From Rhynchospora pubera (Eukaryota > Streptophyta > Magnoliopsida > Poales > Cyperaceae), in the NCBI GenBank assembly GCA_028095005.1, contig CM051462.1:173175955-173239954 (forward strand): DNA of 64,000 nt, in the 5' to 3' direction. The notes below the pieces were generated by a model. The model was not told the origin of the DNA, did no database searches, and saw nothing but the letters and a program-made list of their open reading frames with translations. Below, in pieces: positions 57,201 through 64,000 of this stretch (the stretch's first letter is position 1; each line of letters begins with the position of its first letter). Made by a program: the position numbers and the translations under genes.

Positions 57201-57309
57201 TCGAGCTAGAAGCTTCGTGAGGGTTGTCTCCCTTACCCCTTAGGTTGTATTCGTGTGGAATTTGGGGTTGGGTGTTTCTTGATCCTCTAGCCAGTGTTAA
57301 CCTACACAC
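51256..57309 (-). CDS. Athila-type gag-pol polyprotein, intact, 2017 aa
   Basis: One uninterrupted frame. Gag capsid spans residues ~190-350 (HAHLQAFLDCTKLLKFNGV ... WEAMASIFLERYFP), with zinc knuckle CGVCGEEGHKSPDC (~420-433). Protease has LCDNGASVSLMP (~768-780). RT runs from ~1137 (MCIDYRKLNAATRKDHFPLP) with the catalytic FMDD at ~1234-1237. RNase H follows (LMCDASDYAVGAVLGQ, ~1383; TEKELLAIVFALDKFRSYL). Integrase has an HHCC zinc finger (~1646-1703) and DDE core (DFMGPF ~1726, SDGGKHF ~1785, VEISNREIK ~1820). Four linkers are filled by palindrome-derived repeats encoding NSDRIPP or PIRTEF heptads: ~54-87, ~615-647, ~945-981 and ~1524-1585. The start at 57309 is the first Met after the primer-binding site. 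Confidence 0.95.
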   Translation of the reverse strand: MCRLTLARGSRNTQPQIPHEYNLRGKGDNPHEASSSSTTQAAARKGKKQQQPAPNSDRIPPNPVRIETQQIPESPIRSEFHPIRTEFLQNLQTGEGTSVPMADRTDEARQLEALRLELEATQQRILQERLALEQERLVFEEERNGNFNDGGSIHGAPVNPDEAQGPHKTLREHSAPRVQDVDGPIVIRGIAANNMQINPAHVALVQQNQFYGADQEDPHAHLQAFLDCTKLLKFNGVSPDSIRLLLFHFSLRDKAKKWYNTLKRGSIDSWEAMASIFLERYFPAKRAFEIRREITNFKQRGDESYREAWERFRDLENSCPNHGIQDWLTIHSFYNGLYDGIKVNVDALSGGSFTQLDAEQARAAIERCALHYNWPAPNPSRGNPIRHEVKEVQDTRDRIAYLEAELAKMQSISGTHLLSKECGVCGEEGHKSPDCPLQYGDPAPEEVNSFEDVRNWYQGVNGNNETGGNQGNFQNRGFIPRRIYNNRPGNPPQPNQNRGPLLNNDRGQNFQRKPYVTPELEHFVETQNALNEKLLDGMAKLQKEAGAASRVEKMIEGFFASQNTREQGKLPSQPEPNPRAEINAVHTLRSGTQYKDPPMPKEVQPKVASAAGPEANSDRIPSNSVRIGAQQIPEPLIRTESEPIRTEFEGAKRTSAPNPLLKAPDQRIKAPFPQRLAKAKVNEQFKRFLEVIRGLRITIPFTDAITQIPSYAKFLKDLITHKFLLEKFKSAGITEHCNMVIQKKMPVKMDDPGRFTIPCTIGGAQIKRALCDNGASVSLMPKSVFDRIGIGRLKPSNTTLKLADSSIRLPIGEIEDIPVKLGKFFVPGDFVIMDMEEDENVPIILGRPFLRTAGILMDIRDGTILVRVGGEQWEYSIDQAMKCSNQLESCYQIDVEEIPIEKRLEDRYLDALATYHEFLSEIQEVIAVEESIGEATEEPYSQNTINSDRIPPNSDRIDGSGIPEIYSCENSDRIPPDSDRIPAPVQPPQVELKPLPDTLRYEFLGPNQTYPVIINAALDDEQTGKLLEELKAHRKAIGYSIGDLKGIHPSFCTHRILMEDDHKPTIEAQRRLNPNLKEVVKKEILKLLDAGVIYPISDSKWVSPVHVVPKKGGTTVVKNEKNELIQTRVVTGWRMCIDYRKLNAATRKDHFPLPFIDQLLERLASHSYFCYLDGYSGFFQIPIHPDDQEKTTFTCPYGTFAYRRMPFGLCNAPATFQRAMMAIFSDLIENVMEVFMDDFSVYGTSFDVCLTNLSKVLQRCEEVNLVLNWEKCHFMVQTGVVLGHVVTANGIEVDKAKVQVIEKLGMPSNVKDVRSFLGHAGFYRRFIKDFSKIAKPLTNLLIKDIDFVVNDDCLHAFQELKKALITAPILQPPDWSMPFELMCDASDYAVGAVLGQRRDKKPVAIYYASKVLDPAQLNYTTTEKELLAIVFALDKFRSYLVGSKVIVFTDHAAIRYLLGKKDAKPRLIRWILLLQEFDLEIRDKKGSENSVADHLSRLHVENSEGKELPINESFPDEHLMMIHCNSDRIPPNSDRIEASGFSEIFSCQNSDRIPPNSDRIPSSGAADRISQPGIRTEFQPIRSEFRAPWYADLANYLASGALPPEMTYQQRKKLKSDSKYYFWEEPYLFKLGIDDVYRRCIPYEEVRPVLAHCHSSAYGGHASFSKTAAKVLQSGLYWPTLFKDARSFVLSCDQCQRTGNISKRSEMPLNPIQEVEVFDVWGVDFMGPFPSSYGNEYILVAVDYVSKWVEAIACKAADSKAVIKLFSRIIFPRFGVPRAVISDGGKHFINRQFDNLLKRHGVTHKVATPYHPQTSGQVEISNREIKSILEKTVTRTRKDWAMKLDDALWAYRTAFKTPIGMSPFKLVYGKPCHLPVEIEHKALWAIRTLNMDLHAAGQKRILDLHELDEVRFHSYENAKLYKEKTKLLHDRNISRREFKEGDLVLLFNSRLKLFPGKLKSRWSGPFRVAKVYPFGAVDICDKNCEPFKVNGQRLKHYIANHEIGEARVVSLLDPPEF
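52556..52737. repeat. Six palindromes in frame between RNase H and integrase
   Basis: Starts 52556, 52577, 52630, 52651, 52702 and 52723; all six perfect, three doublets of 21-bp pitch. They encode NSDRI and IRTEF/IRSEF heptads. Confidence 0.95.
54367..54474. repeat. Four palindromes in frame between protease and RT
   Basis: Starts 54367 (one mismatch), 54388, 54439 and 54460; two doublets of 21-bp pitch. Confidence 0.95.
55367..55464. repeat. Four palindromes in frame between gag and protease
   Basis: Starts 55367, 55388, 55429 and 55450; the second member of each doublet begins GATT instead of AATT. Doublet pitch 21 bp. Confidence 0.93.
57050..57147. repeat. Four palindromes in frame near the gag N-terminus
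   Basis: Starts 57050, 57071, 57112 and 57133; the first and third have one or two mismatches. Doublet pitch 21 bp. Confidence 0.93.
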
Positions 57310-57405
57310 AAGAGATACAACAACAAATGTACCGAATGAGTAAAAAGAATAAAAGAATGAGTCTAATCTCTAATTACTTTAATAAGAAATAATATCATAA
57401 CGCCA

Positions 57406-57423
57406 TCCCCGGCAACGGCGCCA
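57406..57423 (-). other. Primer-binding site of E2
   Basis: Complement of TGGCGCCGTTGCCGGGGA, three bases inside LTR B'. Same as in E1. Confidence 0.85.
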
Positions 57424-57426
57424 TTT

Positions 57427-59089
57427 TGATCGAGGGTGTGAACCAAGGTCAAACAAATAAATCCTTGTACTCGACTAGTCGCTCGTAGTAGAGTAAAGGT
57501 GTCGAACCCACAGAGATGGATATGAATATTATTCTTATTATTTCGTTAAATCTAGACAGTAAAAATTGAGAGGAGATTTGTAACTCAAATTGAACAAATT
57601 AAAGGAAGATAAAATTATGCAATTGCAAGTAACAAGAGTATGCAAAACAATTGAAATAAATATTTTTGGGGTTTTCTAACGGATAGAGATATGATAATAA
57701 AAACGCCTTAGGGTTCGATTTCACTTAGAACTGGCCACAGGGTCGCAAGACCTAGCACTTTCGTATTCGGCCTTGCTAATCCACTGTGTGAATGCTATGG
57801 TCTACCGTTTCGTTGATTTATTCAAGCCAAGGATCCATCTAGCCAAACCTAACTCCCTAACCCTCCGCTTTCGCCTATCGGGTACGGTATTTGGAATGGG
57901 ATCTAGTGTTGAATAACCCTCATCGAGTGTATTGCACCCCCAACTTTCGTTGTTCGGTGGACTTACTCGAGTTTACCAATGGTGTTCTACGAGGTATCTA
58001 GTTAGATTTTCGCCTAACTAGAAACGTTTACTTTTGGTTAGTAATTGGTCGACTTTCGCCATTGACCTACCTCGAAATACTTGCACAGGACTCGATTAAT
58101 ATAATGTAAAGAAGTTCCCAACAAATGCGCGCGTACAAAAGTCGAGCAATACAAGTAGTAAACAGTTCAAACACAAGCAGTTTCAATCAAAATCCCAAGG
58201 GTAATTGACTTCATCCATCAACAAAACAAATAAACCAAGCAAAACCTAGATCTAAGCTACATCGTTCCCTAAAGCAAAGAGTTTTTAGCCTAACATACTA
58301 AGAGTAACAGTGCAAATAACAGAATATAGAACTAAACAATCCATAAAACCAGAAAATAGAGGAATCAGTACTAGAAATGCACAAATAAACCAGTTTCTGA
58401 GATAAAACTACTGCCAAATGCACAAGAGAAGGTAGGGAATCCGTCGGAGCAGCAAGCAATAGCTCTTACTTCGTCTATGTCCCCTGTCTCAGTCGCACAA
58501 GCCAAGGAAAGGAGCCAAAAACCAGATCCAGATCTGCTGGGGAGGAAGGAGAGAGAGAATGGAATGAAGAATGGCCCCCTCTATACAAGGAAGGCGCCTA
58601 TAACATCCCCCCAGCAGCTGTCACATTCAATTCCCTTCAATTTGGGCGGAAATCGAGGCTTCCAAATGGAGAAAACGCCTCCAGAATGCTGCCAGAACGC
58701 TTTCCATCTATAGCAATTCGGTCCGAATTGGGAGGAATTCGGACCGAATTGATGTCGCTGGATTTCAGAAGATCAGTCTGCACAGGAATTCGGTCCGAAT
58801 TCAGGGGAATTCGGTCCGAATTGCAGGGTCTGGTTCGCGAAACGCCTTGATTCGAGCGGGGCTACTTCATTGGGCTGAGTTGGGGCTTGGTCTAGGCTAG
58901 GCATGAGTCATCTAGCACCTGAATTGCTGCTTTCCTTGCTGGTTTCCTTGGATTCCTTCAAATAAGATCAAAGTGCAAAAGGCAGTGCCAAAACTGGCAA
59001 AGAAAGGCAAAAACAGCAATAAATCAAAGCTTTAGTCACGATTTCGATGTAAGGTCCGGTCAAAATAGCAATATAAATATGAGATATCA
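57427..59089 (-). repeat. LTR type B' (5' LTR of E2)
   Basis: 1663 bp, inverted near-identical copy of LTR B. Palindromes at 58715, 58736, 58787 and 58808. The plus-strand ORF 58477-58713 is identical to the reverse ORF in LTR B (44671-44435) and is fortuitous. Confidence 0.93.
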
Positions 59090-62000
59090 AATTTTTTAAG
59101 TTTGAATTCTTGAGTTTTGCTCTTGGAATTTGGACTTTTAAATTTGCACTTTTAAATTGCCTTTTGGAATTTAAACTTCTGAGTTTGGACTTTGGACTTT
59201 TGAATAACACTTTTGGGATTTTTAAATTTACACTTTTGAGCTCACATTTTTAAATTTATTTTGTGACCTTGATATGGTATTTTTTGTTGTTTGAATTTTG
59301 TTTGTAGACTTTGGTGCTTGACTGTACCTGCTGTCCAGAACATAAAATGTTCAAATGTACCTGCTGTCCTGAACATGAAATTTTCAAAAGATTTTGTTAA
59401 GAAATTTAATTCTTGACTTAATCATGTGAATTTATTATTACCATTTTAAACATTTTTTAGACTTTAATTTTAAAGTGTTTTATATTTTTATGTTTGACCA
59501 TGACATGATATATCAAAATATTCCTCATATTTTTCTTGACGTTTTGATATTTTATGAGAATTTTTCTGATTTTCTAGCTATTTTTAATGTACTTTTGAAG
59601 TTTTCAGTTCTGCAGAATTTTATGATTGGCTGCGATTTTGTTGTTTGTGTTATGTTCGTCAGGAATCCGCTACGCGCTGGCCGTCACAGAAGATCAAGGA
59701 GACGCTGTAGTTGGGATTTGATCGAGTCACTTGGTTCACGCTGGCGCCTGCACATCGAATGCATCAAAGTTGGGTCTGGATTCGCTCCGTTGCCTCCATG
59801 CATCGGCGTTGTCTCTCAGGTGCGCCAGACCCACATAGGAATCTGACTCATTTCCCTCCCCTGGCTCCTGAGGCTTTTCCGTTGGGCTGGATGCCTCCAT
59901 TGCCAATGTCAGTAGAGGTTTCCGGCGACCGTAGTTTCTGCGATCAGTTTGTTGGGTGTCGTGGGAGTCTCCTGAGATCGTTTCGGCCCTTCGCTGGAGT
60001 TGCATTAGTCGACTTGAAAAATTCTGACTTTAATCCAGTTTGGGTTCTTGACAGTATCGGAGAGCGGCTGATTGACGGTGAGCAATGACGAATTACTCCA
60101 GCAGGGGTGTCGTAGAGCACTTAGAGAACATCGTGAGGTCACCCACTCATTTAATTTTGTTCTGCACTTTCCAATTTGAGTTAACTTACTTTGACTTCAT
60201 CTTTGGTCTGACAGACTCGTGAAATGAAATTTAATTTCACGCGTAACTTAAATTGTGAGTCGTTAATACATGTTCTCCACTTTCTTTTTGTTTTGCATTT
60301 TTGACTTACCATACTGGGCAACTCAGCTTGTGTACGAGCATTGAGTCCTTGATGTCACTTTCATCTTCCTTCACTTTTATTTATCAAACATGTATGGTTT
60401 GAGACTCAAGGGTCAGACCAGATAACATTTCTTTGTTCAAACAATTGAAAAAGGAATTTGGACTGGTGATGCTAGTATTGTTAACGTTGGCCAGTGACAC
60501 ACGTACAGGACCATCTTATTCACTTTAGTCCCTGGCATTTCCCCATTTTTCAGCACATATTTGACTTTACTTAATCCTTAATTATTTATCAAAGTTTAGG
60601 AACCTATCTTTGAAGCAACTTCATACGGCTCAATTTATATTCGAGATTGTCTTATTTTCGCACTCATGTCTGTTTAGTTGTGTAGTCACAATTTCACATA
60701 TCCCTTACCTCACGTGCATATCTTTTTGTTCATTCATTTTTGATATACATATTTTTACTTCATGGATGATTATCTTATACATGCAAACTTATTCACTTAC
60801 TAGTGCTAAATGACCTGGACCGAGACCATCAATACTTTAACTCAGGGAACATAATTTTACACATTTTTTTTAGGGGACATACTATAGCAAAGAACTATAA
60901 CATTAGGAGAATTTTTTGAGCCAACTGACTTTATTTCTGTAACTCATTTTCTGTGTTTAGGTGCAAACCCACTATACCACTATTACTGTGTAATTTTTAT
61001 GTGACCCTAAGACTTGTTCTGAGGATGTAACTCTTTTTAACAAAACTCACAGTACTTGCTTACTAAATGAGACAGCAACCTTTTGTTCTAAGGAAATGAA
61101 CTTCAATTTCAAACTTATTCCCAGACAGAACTGATGAGAGTGATTGCTTATTGCATATTTTTCTGAGAGGTACTGACTTAAGTAAGAACACAGATTTCAT
61201 GAGATAAAGGACTCCTACATGCATAACTCAACATTCTATATATTATAAGTTTTCTTTATCAATGAAAAAAGGTTCTTTTGCATACATACCCTGGACTTTA
61301 TTCTATTATATTTTTTTACCAAGTTCAGCTTCTCATGTATTTAGTTTTGTGTGTAACAGTTAAAGCAACTAAATATATACTGGAACATGACCAAAGACAT
61401 GGGTGTGCGCTCTCTGGCAAGCACCCCCCATGCATAAGGCCCTGCTCTGTGATATTGCTTCATTTTAATCACTTTTAGAATATTACAGAACTCATCAACA
61501 CTTGTGAGTGTGCGCTCTCAGGCAAGCACCCCTCACTCATGCCACTGAGCCCCAAAACAGTATTGACAAGTGATCTAAGGACTCTTCTAGGAACTAGTAT
61601 GTTGTTGTAATGGAAACAAGCAAAACAAAGAAACAAACAAGATCAGAAAGGAAGAAAAGAAGAGAGAAAAGGAAATTTTATTCATCAACCAAAGAACAGT
61701 ACAGTTGTTTTCTTTTTTTACCTTTTTCTTTAAAATCCTTTCTTTACAAATCTTTTCCTAAAATGATTTTGGCAGCACCTTAGTGTGTTTCTCCAAAGTG
61801 CCGCCCCTAATCTTCCATCTGAGGCTTCTTTTATAGGCATGAGTTAGGCTTTGCTCCTCAATTGACCTTGCCATGTGGCATCCCCTCAGATTTTCGAAAT
61901 CTGATCAAGGGCTGAGATGTTGTGATGGAGAACCGCCTTACTTTTCCAAGCTTTGCTTCACTTCTTTCTTCTGCTGGCCAATTGCACTCACCAGTAGTAC

Positions 62001-63839
62001 TTTGACATGTGGAGTGGGATTTGGCACAGTGGCACGCCATCTTGGCTCACTGCTTTTTACTTGGTGCTATGTTGGCTTACACTTTGGTTTTGAGTGAGGA
62101 TAGTTGCTGTTTGTTGATATGCATCCTTGATTATAATTCTCTTTGAGCTTAACATTACAACCCAATTTTACCAATTTCGACTTGAAGGAGTTAAGAAGTG
62201 TGGTGGTATCTGACTATTGGGTCAATGGATCTGACATGTGGGGCCATATGCCATTTGGCAATTGAGTGGTATGGAGTATAATTGCTGCTGTCCCCTTACT
62301 CACTATTACCTCTGGAGAGACTTATCTTGGCGCCAGAGATGAGAGGTACAAGGACAAGTGTTGGCATTCATCTAGTGGCTGGATGTAATCTGATGGTTGA
62401 GACTCAATTTGATAGGAGGCGGCTGAGTTAGGTTTAATTAAGATGCATTTTCATTCCAATTACATCCCCATTCCTTTGATTTCTATCTGATGGCTGATAT
62501 AGCTGCTTTGGGGGCCAAGCAATCTCCATCTTGTCTTCATTTGCAATTTAGAGAACACATGGAGGGAGGGGACCAGTGAGAGAGTCGCTTCTTTACACCT
62601 TTTTCACTTTTACTTCTTCTCAAACGTAGTCGAAACCAACATTGTCTCCAGTTCAATTTAAACTCCCATGACACTGTTCCGTCATCTTTAGAGTATCTAT
62701 CGATCATGTTTAACAAGTTTTCAATGTTAATTAACCCCTCAATTGATTGTTAGCCAAGGTTTAACCAACACTAAGCCATGCCATGACACCAATTGGCGAT
62801 CCCACTTCATTGCTTAATTTCAATCCCAATTGAATGCATATTCTTGCTCTTAGGACTTTCATAAACATGTATGTGTGAGCATACTGAGCTCCCATATCTC
62901 CAATGGCTTCAATTTCACTTTCACCATCTCACTGTCTCGAGATTTCCTCAACAAAATTGGAGGCATTCAGGGAACGAGAGAGGTCAATTCTGGTACCTTC
63001 GTGTTCTCCCCGACTCAGGCTTTCCAACGGTGTCAAGAACGTTGGAAGTGGTGGCGTGGTTCGTCAGTTTGGGTTTTGTCGGAGACGGAGCTCTCCTTCT
63101 CCTTCGATTTCTCTCCTCTTCATTTTCTTTTTCTGTTGGAGATGGGACCCAGCAGCGAAACCCAGTGGGAGCGCGCCACGTGCGAGGAGGTATGAGACCA
63201 GACGGGTGGGGTCAGGCGCGAGAGAGCCAATTGGTGTGCGCCATCTGTCGAGGGGGTGATGGGTAAATCAGATTGGAGGAGGAAGCTCCTTGGCCCATCT
63301 TCTCCATTTTCGTTTTAATGGAGATGTCCACTTCATCGAATTTCCATAATTTTATATTATGTCTACTCTCAAATAAATTGTTTAGATGCCTTCTCTTTAT
63401 TATTTGATCATGTAAATTTGCATGGATTCTCGTAAAAATATGAAGAACATAATAGTCATGGATTTTCTATTTTTAGGACTTTTAAACTAATTAAATGAAT
63501 TTTCTAAAGCTTATTGAACAATTCACATAATTAATTTATTTATGCATCCTTGTTGCATCATTCTAGCTTCTTGCCTTGACCAATGATCCTTGATATTCAC
63601 ATCACCTTTCCTCCCATTAATATTGAATATTAAATATTAAATTAACACAGTCATATGGTGAACTGTATTAATACTAATATTAATATCGATATTATGGCTT
63701 TAGTCCAGACGCGTCTTTTGCTTCAAAAACTGACCCTATCTCTCTGAGAATCTGGACCCGACATACGTCCATGGGCCCCATTTTTACCGCCTTGCGAATT
63801 ATTGAAATTTTCTCATGTGGCAAAAATTAGAGGTAAACA
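59090..63839. other. Right part of the 25-kb insertion, unclassified
   Basis: Starts with AATTT, the duplicate of 39259-39263, and continues the sequence interrupted by the Athila pair. Contains TTTGAATTCTTGAG-type low-complexity DNA (59090-59260), a 33-bp tandem duplication (TGTACCTGCTGTCC at 59323 and 59356), two copies of a TGTGCGCTCTCnGGCAAGCACC phrase 105 bp apart (61403 and 61508) and a purine-rich tract (61648-61680). No gag, RT or integrase reading was found. Confidence 0.5.
62903..63259 (+). other. Possible captured first exon with plastid transit-peptide-like N-terminus
   Basis: The frame opens MASISLSPSHCLEISSTKLE and continues Ser/Arg-rich with few acids (SCSPRLRLSNGVKN), which resembles a chloroplast transit peptide. 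Further on it turns low-complexity and loses gene-like character, so a splice site before ~63060 is possible. It may be a gene fragment captured by the surrounding insertion. Weak evidence; it could be chance. Confidence 0.25.
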
Positions 63840-63956
63840 ACTAGTCAAGTGGAGCTGCTGCCTGCCTAATGGAAGATTGTTTGGAGTAGAGGAGATGCAG
63901 AAGAGATTTGGGACACTAGGATAATAGTGTTACCAACTTGTCTTCAAGTGGGAGAT

Positions 63957-64000
63957 TGTTGGGTGTGAAGACAACTTGTTCACCAAGCTAAGTGTTACTT
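63957..64000 (+). repeat. Start of the copia 3' LTR (truncated by window end)
   Basis: TGTTGGGTGTGAAG and the following 30 bases match the 5' LTR start (34167-34210) with one A/G difference. It directly follows the polypurine tract AAGTGGGAGAT. Confidence 0.9.

Larger units (their letters stand above)
45731..59089 (-). mobile_element. Athila-type Ty3/gypsy element E2 with intact coding regions
   Basis: Minus orientation: 5' LTR B' 57427-59089, primer-binding site 57406-57423, gag-pol 57309-51256, hairpin 51215-51198, Athila ORF-1 50497-48995, non-coding 3' interior, polypurine tract complement 47451-47465, 3' LTR A' 45731-47450. Both ORFs are uninterrupted and all catalytic motifs are present, so E2 could have supplied functions to E1-like partners. 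As in E1 the two LTRs are of different type. Right flank AATTT (59090-59094); left flank GATTT. Confidence 0.9.
38536..63839. mobile_element. 25.3-kb insertion in the copia element, unclassified host of the Athila pair
   Basis: It begins TG, ends CA and is flanked by ACTAG on both sides (38531-38535 and 63840-63844). Removing it rejoins the copia pol stop to its polypurine tract. Without the nested Athila pair it would be ~5.5 kb: 38536-39263 plus 59090-63839. I found no terminal direct repeats, gag or pol in those parts, so it may be a non-autonomous or rearranged LTR element, or several insertions. The left part has a 19-bp direct repeat (AGGTCAGGTTCTTTGGTCA at ~38904 and ~38968). Confidence 0.5.
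34167..64000 (+). mobile_element. TNT1/Tork-like Ty1-copia element, split by a 25-kb insertion, 3' end outside
   Basis: It consists of the 5' LTR 34167-34558, a primer-binding site, gag-pol 34649-38535, then (after the insertion 38536-63839) a 113-bp remnant of the 3' UTR with the polypurine tract AAGTGGGAGAT and the first 44 bp of the 3' LTR (63957-64000). The visible 44 bp match the 5' LTR with one difference. Domain order GAG-PR-INT-RT-RH defines copia. It sits inside an older LTR; the presumed 5-bp target is GTTCC (34162-34166). Confidence 0.85.

Noticed and set aside
39583..58822. CRISPR-like array from the regularly spaced palindromes
   Set aside because: Plant nuclear DNA, 6-bp linkers, repeats scattered in LTRs and coding sequence; unrelated to CRISPR.
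1..64000. tRNA, rRNA or snoRNA genes
   Set aside because: No cloverleaf with A/B boxes or rRNA sequence was noticed on either strand by eye; the tRNA-like 18-mers at 40987 and 57406 are primer-binding sites. A covariance-model scan would be decisive.

Overview
The window is nuclear DNA of a flowering plant, probably a eudicot. The evidence is GT-AG introns, plant-specific gene families (GLK, NFD6-like, CASP-like, P-class PPR), Tourist-like MITEs, a Helitron end, a plant L1-type LINE, a TNT1/Tork-like copia element and Athila-type Ty3/gypsy elements. I cannot name the species.

Genic part (about 3.9-26.9 kb): a six-exon GOLDEN2-LIKE transcription factor (+, 4537-8531); a five-exon conserved protein of unknown function (-, 8897-10145); an NFD6-like organelle protein (+, 10407-12945) that shares a short divergent promoter with the previous gene; an At4g28440-like OB-fold protein (-, 13851-14913); a CASP-like four-helix membrane protein (-, 19878-21145); and a PPR gene broken by one nonsense codon (-, 25221-26843). 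I rebuilt exons by hand from splice signals and frame; all five intron-containing models keep an open frame. Between the genes lie a solo LTR (2009-3394), MITE-like repeats, a minisatellite and AT-rich DNA.

Retroelement part (29.0-64.0 kb): a 5'-truncated LINE (29045-33558) with a perfect 15-bp target duplication, followed by nested insertions. The terminal piece of an LTR (33972-34166, related to the solo LTR) is cut by a copia element (5' LTR 34167-34558; its 3' LTR starts at 63957 and leaves the window). The copia element is cut at its pol stop codon by a ~25.3-kb insertion (38536-63839, putative target duplication ACTAG). That insertion contains a 19.8-kb head-to-head pair of Athila-type elements (39264-59089): E1 (+), non-autonomous, with a 394-codon ORF of unknown function, and E2 (-), with intact gag-pol (2017 codons) and Athila ORF-1 (500 codons).

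The strongest unexplained signal is about 40 exact copies of a 15-bp palindrome, AATTCGG(A/T)CCGAATT, spread through both Athila elements. Nearly all sit in doublets whose starts are exactly 21 bp apart, with a six-base linker of variable sequence. They occur upstream of the LTR promoter, in untranslated regions, and in frame at four inter-domain linkers of the polyprotein. The unrelated solo LTR carries a different palindrome family with a 20-bp pitch, also upstream of its TATA box. This looks like phased protein-binding architecture. A second oddity is that the Athila elements have exchanged LTRs: each has one type-A (1720 bp) and one type-B (1663 bp) LTR.
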